A stretch of 64,000 nucleotides of DNA from NCBI GenBank assembly GCA_030407315.1, contig JALQPE010002386.1:36812-100811 (forward strand), written 5' to 3'. The notes under the pieces were generated by a model that was not told the DNA's origin, ran no database searches, and saw nothing but the letters and a program-made list of their open reading frames with translations. This document shows, one piece after another, positions 1 through 9,090 of the stretch (positions are counted from its first letter, which is position 1; each line of letters opens with the position of its first letter). Both the position numbers and the translations under genes were made by a program. The stretch is from Asparagopsis taxiformis. Taxonomy: Eukaryota > Rhodophyta > Florideophyceae > Bonnemaisoniales > Bonnemaisoniaceae.

Positions 1-220
1 CTGTAATGTTTCCTTTTCTTACAGCAAAGTCATCGTTACGATGACTTTGCTGTAAGAAAACGTTTCATTACAGTAGCCACGATTTTTTACCCGGTAAAAA
101 AATTCTTGGTGATTTTTTCACCCGGTAAAATCCTTCGCCCACTGTAATGTTTTCTTTTCTTACAGCAAAGTCATCGTAACGATGACTTTGCTGTAAGCAT
201 CCCTGGTAAACTGCCTCAGC
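1..220. repeat. Compound palindromic (foldback) array, copy 1, cut by window start
   Basis: Two copies of a 39-bp perfect palindrome lie at 18-56 and 159-197. The half-site is CTTACAGCAAAGTCATCG and the centre is TAA or TTA. Between them is a second palindromic block built around TTTTTTACCCGGTAAAAAA and flanked by CATTACAG. On the right comes an end module, CATCCCTGGTAAACTGCC followed by CTGTAAG. The whole structure is close to self-complementary, so it resembles a foldback or MITE-like element. Similar arrays occur near 1.9, 14.8, 19.4, 20.1 and 24.8 kb. Confidence 0.9.
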
Positions 221-225
221 TGTAA

Positions 226-370
226 GCGTCTGGTACCTTGGTCCCTCTCTCACTTTGGGAAGGGTGAGATAGGAATTTTGAAGTCGGGAACATTGTGGAA
301 GGATGGTTTCGACGGCTTCGGGCGGCTTTGAAGAGCAATCTGTGTCTTGTTCACCCGGGCTGAACTACCT
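226..370. repeat. Conserved flank shared with 19590-19745
   Basis: Directly outside the palindromic array is a stretch that matches 19590-19745, with landmarks such as GGGAAGGGTGAG and CGGGAACAT in the same order. The conserved flank implies that the mobile or duplicated unit is larger than the palindromes. From about 371 to 1107 I see no gene and no further repeat I can name. Confidence 0.7.
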
Positions 371-1107
371 AAAAAGTTCAGTATTGGGAGAGCAGCACGG
401 TAAATTCCGACCACCATTTTCTCACGACAGAGATTCTGGCGGTCGAAATTCAAACTCGTTAAAATGGACTAGAGTTGGTGTGAACACCTCCAGGACCTCT
501 GGAAAGGTACTACCTGCACATTTTCCGAGGCTACAAGAAGCCGGTCTCTCCAATATCAAGCATAGATTATCGGTGCGCAAAATCTACTCCTGGTGCTGTG
601 TAGCACATTGACTATACAAAACCGTCCGTTTCCCGTTATAATAAACTATACTCTCAAGTAGGTAGGAATCTAGATATTCACCTTACATCGATGGTTATGA
701 AGTAGGTTAGCCTAGGACTGAAGGACAGAAGGTAAAGGATAGGATGGTAGGCATGGGGTAAAATGAAGGTGGTGGTATGAGTAGAATACGGAAGTAGTAG
801 ACAGGTATTTAATGCACAGGAGGGGCGTGTGAAGTGACACCAGAGGCGCGGTGCGTCACAGGAAGGGAGACTGGAATAATGAAGGAGAACTAGAGGCATG
901 AGAGATAGGTTGTTGAGGCATGCTTCTAGCTCTATTATATAACTACATTGCTCCTCTATAGGCTACGCAATCCATTCCAGAAGTTCTAGTTAAAAATGGA
1001 CTATATGAATGTTTCATTTCAATATCAGCATTGTGCAGTTGAGCCTCTTCAAGGTCCGAAAACTTGTCCAGAGTACGCTTCCAGGCCACTTGAAGGCATC
1101 CAGAACA

Positions 1108-1795
1108 CTTGCACTTCGTTCTTGCAAAGTTCAATTTTGGCTATCACATCTCCAGTTGTGGGAGTCTGGTGACCAAAAGTCGATGCATTCTGGAATCCCT
1201 ACCACGCAATTCAACAGCTTTACGGACACATAAAACACTTTTCCGTACTCCCTAGAGCCACTCCAGCCCTTACGGATCACTTACACTTCGTTCCGACAAA
1301 GTTCAATTTTGGCCATCACATCTCCAGTTGTGAGAATCTGGTGACCAAAAATTAGTGAACTCCGGAAGCTCTACCTCGCAAGCTACCAGCTTTCAGGGCA
1401 AATAAAACCCGTTACAGTACTCCCCAGACCCACCCCAACCTTCCCAGACCACTTGCACTTCGTTCCGACAAAGTTCAATTTTGGCCATCACATGTCCAGT
1501 TGTGGGAATCTGGTGACCAAAACTCGATGCATTCTGTCAGCCCTAATGCGCAAGCCAGCAGCTTTACGAACTCATAGAACACTTTTCCGTACTCCCTAGA
1601 CCCACTCCAACCCTTACAGACCACTTGCACATAATTCGGACAAAGTTCCATTTTGACCATCACATCTCCAGTTGTGAGAATCTGGTGACCGAAAATCGAT
1701 GAATTCTACCAGCCCTACCACGCAAGCCAGAAGCTTTGAGTGCAATTAGAACACGTTTTAGTGCTTCCTAGAACCACCCCAACCCTTCCAGACCA
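1108..1795. repeat. 172-bp tandem satellite, four units
   Basis: Four imperfect units start at about 1108, 1280, 1452 and 1624, each with a landmark close to CTTGCACTTCGTTC followed by CAAAGTTCAATTTTGG. The spacing is exactly 172 bp each time although the units differ by many substitutions. A weaker partial unit may precede the first. The length is near one nucleosome repeat. No credible coding potential was seen. Confidence 0.85.
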
Positions 1796-1901
1796 CTTTA
1801 CAGCCTTTTTCGCGGGGTCCGAAATCGTCTCCTTCTTCTTCCCGAGTGAGAAACATCAGTCCCTCTCGAATGCTTACAGAGAGGTTGGTTTACTATGGTT
1901 T

Positions 1902-2136
1902 CTTACAGCAAAGTCATCGTTAAGATGACTTTGCTGTAATGTTTTGTTTTCTTACAGCAAAGTCATCGTAACGATGACTTTGCTGTAATGTTTTGTTTTC
2001 TTACAGCAAAGTCATCGTAACGATGACTTTGCTGTAATGTTTTGTTTTCTTACAGCAAAGTCATCGTAACGATGACTTTGCTGTAATGTTTTGTTTACTT
2101 ACAGCAAAGTCATCGTAACGATGACTTTTCTGTAAG
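1902..2136. repeat. Five tandem copies of the 39-bp palindrome, 49-bp period
   Basis: The palindrome with half-site CTTACAGCAAAGTCATCG is repeated at 1902, 1951, 2000, 2049 and 2098, separated by about 10 bases related to TGTTTTGTTTT. The regular period suggests expansion of one foldback unit by slippage or unequal exchange. The separators are nearly identical, so this is not a CRISPR array. Confidence 0.9.
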
Positions 2137-2355
2137 CAACCTGGGTAAACTGCCTTTGCTGTAAGAAAACTGAATAGCAGTTCCGACAGCTTGTCCTGAG
2201 GAGGCAAATCCGCCTTAACGATGACTTTGCTGTAAGAAAACAGAGAACTTACAGTTTTGACAGCTTGTCCTGAAGAAAAAAATCCGCCTTAACGATGACT
2301 TTGCTGTAAGAAAACAGAGTAATTACAGGTCTGACAGCTTGTCCTGAAAACCCGT
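2137..2355. repeat. Decayed half-palindromes with GACAGCTTGTCCTGA repeats
   Basis: Here only the right half of the palindrome recurs (CTTAACGATGACTTTGCTG then TAAG), alternating with a second short motif GACAGCTTGTCCTGA, about three times. It reads as a degenerate edge of the array at 1902-2136. No gene is seen between 2356 and 2619. Confidence 0.75.
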
Positions 2356-2619
2356 CCTCCCGCCCAAGTTTATTCTTCCTACCCTAGAGCTCTACTGACG
2401 TTCCCAGTCGCAAGTATCGTACCACTTGAACACTATCACACAGCTAGAATTGTCACCTGTCCCTCATGGCGACCAGCGCCGAGCGAAGAGCGAAACAAGG
2501 GCCACAAGCACAGTCGCAAAAGTTCCATTCTCTCCATTGATCTCCCATATGACGATTCTACATAGGCGACGGTTTCACTCGATGCCGTCTTCGCAAGCTG
2601 CGTCTCTATCGTCTGAGAA

Positions 2620-3511
2620 ATGTCGCATCTACGCATCGCATCTGTAGCCATCCTACTTGCGACAGCATTCTCACACGGTCTGCTGTCCGATCCGCCACAA
2701 CGCGGGCTCCTCTCCGGCAGCGAACTATCGCCCTCAATATACTTTCATTCGGCGCCGCGTGATCGCTATGCGCATTTTCCTACTGGACTGAAAAGCACCG
2801 TTCGAGGTGCCGGATCGCGCTCTCAGGAAGTTGCGGGCGCACATAATTGGACGCTATTCGATCCCATGGCGCAGAGCGATACATGGCGCTCCGGTGTGTG
2901 TGGTGACGAGAAGGGGGCCCGCAGCAGCATCTTCGTGGTGGTAGGTTTTATTATCGTGGCAGGATTTCGCGCAAGTACACCAAGGGCCAAGTTATTGAAG
3001 TCTCGACTGTTGTCATCGCCAATCATGGTGGATTCATGCAGTTACACTTATGTGATGTGTCCAAGTGCAACGGCGAGATCTCAAAACAGTGTTTCAAACG
3101 TGGTACATGTCATGAACTGAAGCGTGCTAAATCTGCCTGCGATTAATCGCATAATTATGGTGCGGAGCGGTGTGGTCCGATTGATGAAAAGCATCCTGGG
3201 AGATGTATTTACCGTGTAAGATTGGGAACGGGCTGGAGAGATTTGGGGAAGCCACGATGAGATTTCGTCTACAGAAAGGTGTTACAAGCCGACATTGCGT
3301 GTTACACTGGTACTGGGCTAGTGCTCATCAGTGTAGTGCACCGGGGCTGTCGGAGTATTTTGAGAGGATGGAAGGTGCTTGGGGCAAATGTAGGGGCCCC
3401 TACAGATACTGGTATCTCAAGAAAACCATGTGGTGGAGAGGTGTTTCCGCAGGAGTTTCATCAGTGCTCTGATGTGAGAATTGTTGAAAGGAAGCGTCTG
3501 CAGAGAGATTG
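2620..3511 (+). pseudogene. AA15-like lytic polysaccharide monooxygenase, frameshifted
   Basis: LPMOs are secreted copper enzymes that oxidatively cleave polysaccharides such as chitin or cellulose. The ATG at 2620 opens a hydrophobic signal peptide ending before HGLLSDPPQRG; a mature N-terminal His is the hallmark of the copper brace. After a frame change at about 2940, the second frame shows a segment with NHGGFMQLHLCD, which would supply the second copper-binding His. A third frame (about 3257-3410) has CVLHWYW, and a fourth near 3440 has QEFHQCSDV, both in the order seen in AA15 proteins. Each change of frame, plus stops in the intervening frames, prevents translation as written. Either this is a true pseudogene or the indels are consensus errors. 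The family call rests on motif order only; the carbohydrate substrate cannot be told. Confidence 0.72.
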
Positions 3512-4186
3512 ATTACGAATTAGAATTGGGACAAGTTGATTCAAACACTGCCTTGAGGCAGTTTGAGAAATTCGATAGTGCACTTCTCTAGCGATAGATA
3601 CAGTGGCTGAAACTGTAATAGTTTGTCGATCAGGGATGCGATGGCAGCACTCTGAACGGCGACAGTGCCAGAGACCCAGATCAACATCCTTGTAAAAGTT
3701 TTCTGACTGCTTCCACCAGCCAAGTTTGGTAGTTGGCCTAAACAGCAAGCACCAATTCAGCGCATTTCTGTTGCTCGGCATCTAATGAAAAGGTTGAAAA
3801 CGCTCTATATCTCAAACGGCATCGTGCACTGCCCAACGGCCAGAATCTCCTGACTAATCCTTCCACCGCATAAACTAAACAACAACGCAATGGTCGGCAT
3901 CAACCCCGCTTGTCGCAAATCAACACGATCGGCATTCCAGCACATTGGGTCGAACCATAACACAACAGTGTTAGCCGAGACACTGCGCATGGCCGTGATC
4001 GATAAACCACCGATACCAAGTTCATAATGCCCGAATCCTCCACTCGGCAGCATCACTGGTGATTTCCCGTTGTTTCCGCCATGCCTGTCGACCTTCACCC
4101 TCCATGCCACGCATTCGACCGGTGAAATAACCGCACCAGCCGGCCATCACGTGCACCATTCCACGACGACCCATCTGCGCAGCAGC
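3512..4186. other. Intergenic stretch, nothing identified
   Basis: Short open frames occur on both strands (for example about 3805-4110 on the minus strand), but none starts with a credible ATG context or shows a family motif I recognise. It separates the LPMO relic from the Sel1-repeat gene. Confidence 0.5.
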
Positions 4187-5846
4187 ATGGCAGGGCTAAG
4201 TCTGCCGGAGATGGTCGAAGTGGGCATGACCGTGGAGGTACTGTGGCCGGTCGTGATCTGGGGCACGCGCAAGAAGGAAAACCCAACAAATTCTTGGTGG
4301 AAAGCGTGCGTGCTCGAGATTTGGTGCAATGGCATTGAAAATTGCGGGCGCATCGAGTACCATGAGAGCTTTGGTCATCCACGCACGATTTGCGTAGTTC
4401 GCTTTCTGGAAGGAAAACTCGTGGATTATGGCTCTCCGTCACGCGACGACTCGGTACAAATGCCGTCTATGAACCTGAAATGGCGCATTGCAAACGCATC
4501 AAATCCGACGGAAGATGTTCAACTATCTTCTGCGTCAGGCAAAACGACACGCGGTGCACGTCACACTGCAGCCGCTGAAAGCTCGCTGCTCGCACAAAAA
4601 ATTGCAGCTATGAGTCGCCAGCTCGACGACGTCCAGAGCTTGCTGCGCGAACACACGGATCAATGGGCAGTGATTGTCGATTGTGAATCATCTCGCGTTT
4701 CGACAGACGTCGCGCAGGTACCGCTCATGCGGAATTTGGCACAACTTTATGAAAAGGGCTGCCAGCCGAACAGCGAAGAGGCAAGCGTAAGGTACAAACG
4801 CTGCGCATTGGCGGAAGATATCACGTCCGGACTTCAGCTGGGAAAAAAGTATCGCGATGCGGATGGCAGCGAAAGAGACTATGAACAAGCAGTGGCGCTG
4901 TTTCGTCGCGCAGCAGCCTCGGGATCGCTGGAGGCCAAGGTTCATCTTGTAAACATGTATGAGAATGGACATGAAGTGCAACAGGACTTGAAAAGGGCGT
5001 ACGCCCTTTTCAAGTCCTGCTGCAACGTTGCAATTGTATCGGGAGGCAGCGGATGGAGGACTAGCAGTCGGCAGAACGAATATTGCAATCATGTACGAGA
5101 CGGGACACGGCGTGGAGATGGACGAGGCGCGTGCAGCACAGTTGTACGAAGAGGGAATTATGGGCGGCGATATCTCGGCAAAGAATGATCTTGGCGTCAT
5201 GTTTGAGGAGGGATGCGGCGTGCAGAAGGACATTGCAGAAGATTTTCGACTGTACAAGTCGGGATCTGATTACGGAGACGCAGATTGTATGAACAATCTC
5301 GCGACGCTGTACGACAATGGAAATGGTGAAGGGACTGATAAGAAGCGCGCTTTTGAGCTGTATGAGCGGTCAGCGCAGAGTGGGAATGCGTTTGCAATGT
5401 ACAATTTAGCATGCATGCTGGAGAACGGCGAGGGCATTCGACGGGATTTGCGACGTGCGGTAACGCTGTATGAATCGGCGGCACGCAAGGGGAATGTCGC
5501 AAGTAAGACGAGTTTAGCAGAGATGTATACATCGATATATCGAGGCGGAAAGGGTATTGATGTGGATTTCGTATAAGCGAGAGCGCTTTATGAGGAGGCG
5601 GTCCAGAAGTTTGACGTGGACGCGATGTGTAGTCTGGAAAAGATTTAAGAAACTGGGCTGGGTGTCGCGGTGGACTTGAAGAGGGCTTGGCGATTGTACG
5701 TTGATGCGCACTTGCATGGTGCTATTGAGGGAACGTGTGGGATGGAGCGGTTGGATCAGATCAAGGATGGCGTTGAGGTGAAAGAGGAGCGCAAGATGGA
5801 CGCCGCTGTAGTAGTAAGTAAGCGGAAACGCAGTGGACGTAGTTAG
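4187..5846 (+). pseudogene. Sel1-like repeat protein with N-terminal WW-A-V-EI domain, broken
   Basis: Sel1-like repeats are TPR-type helical pairs used as protein-binding scaffolds. The ATG at 4187 gives a roughly 75-residue N-terminal domain (VEVLW, then WWKACVLEIW), a coiled coil (IAAMSRQLDDVQSLLREH), and then several Sel1 repeats with the pattern A..LY..A...G...A...L...YE.G.GV. The N-terminal domain also resembles the start of the gene at 29382. The frame is destroyed at 4982-5019 by a 38-bp perfect palindrome that inverts the codons just before it. Coding then resumes in another frame from about 5028. Two in-frame TAA codons (5574-5576 and about 5646) precede a clear repeat continuation ending near 5846. 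It has the look of an inactivated gene; the partner and localisation are unknown. Confidence 0.75.
4982..5019. repeat. 38-bp perfect palindrome inside the Sel1 gene
   Basis: The left arm CAGGACTTGAAAAGGGCGT is exact coding sequence of the Sel1 gene and the right arm is its exact reverse complement. Another 12-bp palindrome, TGCAACGTTGCA, follows at once. An inverted copy of the immediately preceding bases is what a replication template switch or a library foldback chimera would leave. Confidence 0.9.
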
Positions 5847-6479
5847 CAACGTACCATCCATGATCAACACTGAAAATTGAGTTCAATTCTCCGAATTATT
5901 TCGTGTAGTCGCCAAAGTTTTGCTTTCATCCGAAATGTGGAAATACACGAATTCATGTGTGCCTTTGACGAGTATTCCACGTCGCAGTACGACATCGGTT
6001 GGGCATGGCGCTGAAGAGCACAAATGTCCCGATGAACGCCATAGATTTCAGCTCTTTACGACGCGCTGCTTGTGTCATGGGTTACTCACTGCTGTTAACA
6101 GTACCACGTGCTGTTAACAGCACCTACGCCCAATTGGGCGTAGGTACTGCTATTGACCATCTGTGCTTGGAATGTATGGTAGGAAACACCAATTCAACGA
6201 TGGGAACTGAGTTTGGACCTTTACCAAGACGGCATCCAAGCGGAGACATGTCTCGTCCGATTCCGGCATTTTTTGAACAAAATAACATTGAGATCTAAGA
6301 AAACTAGAAACCAACCTCGCCCACCACATCATCCTGATCAACCCGTCGGAAGTCGATCTCGCCCTCATCACAATGCCGCTCAATACAGCATTTCTGCCAG
6401 CTACAGCTTGCATCTTTTGATCGAATAGAAACAGCGCATTTGTGAAGAGGTTCAAACCAGCCCAGTCAACGCAGATCGT
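5847..6479. other. Gene-free stretch with two adjacent perfect palindromes
   Basis: No supported gene. At 6108-6123 lies GTGCTGTTAACAGCAC and at 6123-6144 a 22-bp perfect palindrome with half CCTACGCCCAA. The pair is enclosed by CAGTACC on the left and GGTACTG on the right, making a nested hairpin. Confidence 0.7.
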
Positions 6480-7026
6480 GTGCAATTTAGAAGTCGCGTC
6501 TGCACGCGACTATGCGCTCAGCCGACAGCATGCGCAACATCAGACGCTGGTGACAACAAGCAGGAAGAACGTGATCCGTACGTTCTGAACGAGGAGCTTG
6601 CAATTGCTGGTGAATTTCCCCCCGAGATCCCCTGGCTGAACAAAGTGGTTTTGACGGGTCGGCTGGAACGCGACCCGGAATTGAAGCAAATGAGGCCAGA
6701 TTTCAATGTATGCAAGTTCTCGATGGCGGTGGAGAATACGTGGGATCCTGATTGGGGGCCTGATCAGGAGAGGAATAGTTGGTATGATGTGAAGCTCTGG
6801 GCCCAGAGCTCCACGTCATACCAACTATTCCTCTGGGTCTCCGGGTGACAGAGCTGCGTCGACAGCGAAGAAGGGGCTCCGAGTTGGTATTTCAGGCGGA
6901 ATTGGTATCAATTCATGGACTAGTGCCGATGGTGAAACAAGGACCAATATTGTAGTTACAGCTGAGTCGTTTGAAATTCTGCAGTCGCGGTCGGAGCCGT
7001 CCCCTGGCCTCTCCAATGGTTCTTAG
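6480..7026 (+). pseudogene. Single-stranded DNA-binding protein (SSB, OB fold), interrupted by inverted duplication
   Basis: SSB coats single-stranded DNA; bacterial-type SSBs in eukaryotes act in mitochondria or plastids. The first half shows LNKVVLTGRLERDPELK, then a segment with CKFSMAVENTW and SWYDVKLW, typical of the OB fold up to the conserved aromatic strand. The second half, in another frame from about 6841, has GLRVGISGGIGINSWT, DGETRTNIVVTAESFEIL and a stop at 7024-7026. Between the halves sits a 66-bp near-perfect inverted repeat (6769-6834) whose left arm is the coding sequence itself. No ATG lies upstream in frame near 6480, so the 5' end (perhaps a transit peptide exon) is missing or outside what I can recognise. 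The family call is good; the activity of this copy is doubtful. Confidence 0.72.
6769..6834. repeat. 66-bp inverted duplication in the SSB gene
   Basis: Two 33-nt arms meet at GGGCCC (centre 6801/6802) and differ at only two positions. The left arm encodes the SSB strand around WYDVKLW and the right arm is its reverse complement. The arrangement matches that inside the Sel1 gene. Confidence 0.88.
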
Positions 7027-7734
7027 CGCAGTAGAAGGGACGCGTACCATCGCAATTACAACGAAAGCCGGGTAGAGCCTGATAACAAGCTAAATGACCT
7101 GCAATTCTAACTATTTTGTTCCAAGCCAAACCAAAATATAATAAAGCCTATGGAAACTGTCAACCAAGTTAGCTATAGCTAACTTGTTATAACAAAAGTG
7201 AATTGATAGAGACTGTTTAAACTTTAGTGTTGGACTCGCTCGTAATACAGCAGGTAAGCCTCGCTGTTCAGAACACCATTCCATAGTCTGTTACGCATTG
7301 TGATATTGAGTACAATTCCTTCACATTCTTTGGCAGCCGTGTATATGTATAACACGCAGCGCGGGGAGAGAAGTGTCCTCAAGACGAGCTGCTGACGTTC
7401 GAAAGTGGAATTGTGTCATTTGTAAACATATCAACGGTCAATGAACCGTTTCTCTGGGCATCTACGAAAGCAGCACAGTGTAGTACTTATGCAAGGTATT
7501 TATTGTCTTTATTCTCATTGAAGTCTTTACAATCGATAGAACTAATACATAAACTCCCCTAAATTAATCTAAGCCTCAAACTGTGGCTGGAACTGACAAC
7601 GTGCAGCGGCAGTGATTCATTCAAAATGTTGGAAAGTTGATCCTATCGTGTGAATGTGTGACACAAATCATCGTTCCCATCTGAGTGCGGTCTATCTGCT
7701 CTCCTCTAGAACTTATACTCCCTCGTACTAACTT
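7027..7734. other. Gene-free stretch with a 22-bp perfect palindrome
   Basis: No gene seen. CAAGTTAGCTA and its exact inverse form a 22-bp palindrome at 7165-7186, directly followed by TTGTTATAACAA at 7184-7195. The rest is AT-rich with no motif I can support. Confidence 0.6.
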
Positions 7735-8490
7735 CCCTGCATCCAACTATCAGTAAAGCTCCCGCACAATTACTATAGTCGTATACTACACACCATTCCA
7801 ATATTTATCTTCACATTAACACTATGCCCCTTATTTCCTCTCAAGTCCACTCCACCAGACAGTGTTGTGAACCAATGCACGGTACTACCCGCAGACAATA
7901 CAATTTGCTATCTACACTTCTGTCTACAGATTTCCCCAGACAGTGCAGTAATACAATACAATGCACTGCCTCAGACAGTAAAATGTACTGTCTGCACATA
8001 CTGTCTGGCGGCAACACTTCCGGACAGTAAAATTTACTGTTCTGGACAGTAAATTTTACTGTTTTTGGTACTGTCCAGATTTCGTGCCAGTTTATTGCTG
8101 CAGCAGTATTCTGAAATTTCCAGACAGTAAATTTTACTGTCTCCGCGCACTGTCTTGGCCAGACAGTAATTTTTACTGTCTCAGACAGTAAATTTACTGT
8201 CTTTTTCCATTCCCAACACCGTAGTGAAATTAATGCCACACTTGGAGACAGTGATTTGCACTGTCTGGCAGACAGTACGGAACACTGTCTCCAGACAGTA
8301 AAAAACACTGTCTCACAGTACTGTCTGAGGCAGTGAATGGAGACAGTAAAAATTAATGATTTATTCAATAGTTGGATATGATGTAATTTACTGTACTGGG
8401 CAGTGTTGGCGGATAGTGTTTTGTATTGGCCAAGGCAACATGGCCGGATAGTGAAATACGCTTCCTGGGACAATAGATGGAACCAACACG
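7735..8490. repeat. ACAGT/ACTGT palindrome-rich element (copy also at 38875-39345)
   Basis: Many short palindromes of the type ACAGTAAATTTTACTGT, often extended to CAGACAGT...ACTGTCTG, are strewn through this segment. From 7735 to about 8222 the sequence is a diverged copy of 38875-39345, with the same order of landmarks up to CAACACCGTAGTG. Further palindromes such as GACAGTGATTTGCACTGTC continue to about 8340. No coding function is supported. Confidence 0.85.
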
Positions 8491-8494
8491 GTGC

Positions 8495-9090
8495 ACTGTC
8501 CTGGGCAGTACCTGGAGACAGTGATTTTCACTGTCCTGGGCAGTACCTGGAGACAGTGATTTTCACTGTCCTGGGCAGTACCTGGAGACAGTGATTTTCA
8601 CTGTCCTGGGCAGTACCTGGAGACAGTGATTTTCACTGTCCTGGGCAGTACCTGGAGACAGTGATTTTCACTGTCCTGGGCAGTACCTGTAGACAGTACT
8701 TTGTGCTGCCCTGGGCAGTACCTGTAGACAGTACTTTGTGCTGCCCTGGGCAGTACCTGTAGACAGTATTTCGTGCTGCCCTGGGCAGCACCTGTAGACA
8801 GTATTTCGTGCTGCCCTGGGCAGCACCTGTAGACAGTATTTCGTGCTGCCCTGGGCAGCACCTGTAGACAGTATTTCGTGCTGCCCTGGGCAGTACCTGT
8901 AGACAGTACTTTGTGCTGCCCTGGGCAGCACCTGTAGACAGTACTTTGTGCTGCCCTGGGCAGCACCTGTAGACAGTACTTTGTGCTGCCCTGGGCAGCA
9001 CCTGTAGACAGTACTTTGTGCTGCCCTGGGCAGCACCTGGAGACAGTATTTCGTGCTGCCCTGGGCAGCACCTGGAGACAGTAAAAGTAG
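8495..9090. repeat. 35-bp minisatellite, about 17 units
   Basis: Units of 35 bp run head to tail. The first group reads CTGTCCTGGGCAGTACCTGG then AGACAGTGATTTTCA. The later group reads CTGCCCTGGGCAGCACCTG then TAGACAGTATTTCGTG or TACTTTGTG. Each unit contains a small palindrome (GCTGCCCTGGGCAGC in the later type). Since 35 is not a multiple of three, the array stays open in all three minus-strand frames, a by-product of sequence rather than evidence of a protein. Confidence 0.92.

Noticed and set aside
18..56. 39-bp palindrome as a rho-independent terminator
   Set aside because: The stem has no T-tract, the same palindrome recurs in tandem away from gene ends, and the genome is not bacterial.
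1902..2136. CRISPR-like regular repeat array
   Set aside because: Spacers are only about 10 bp and nearly identical, the repeats are perfect palindromes, and the context is eukaryotic with no cas genes.
3805..4110. Minus-strand 100-residue frame with Gly-rich block
   Set aside because: No homologous motif, no continuation on either side and overlap with the region just before the Sel1 gene.
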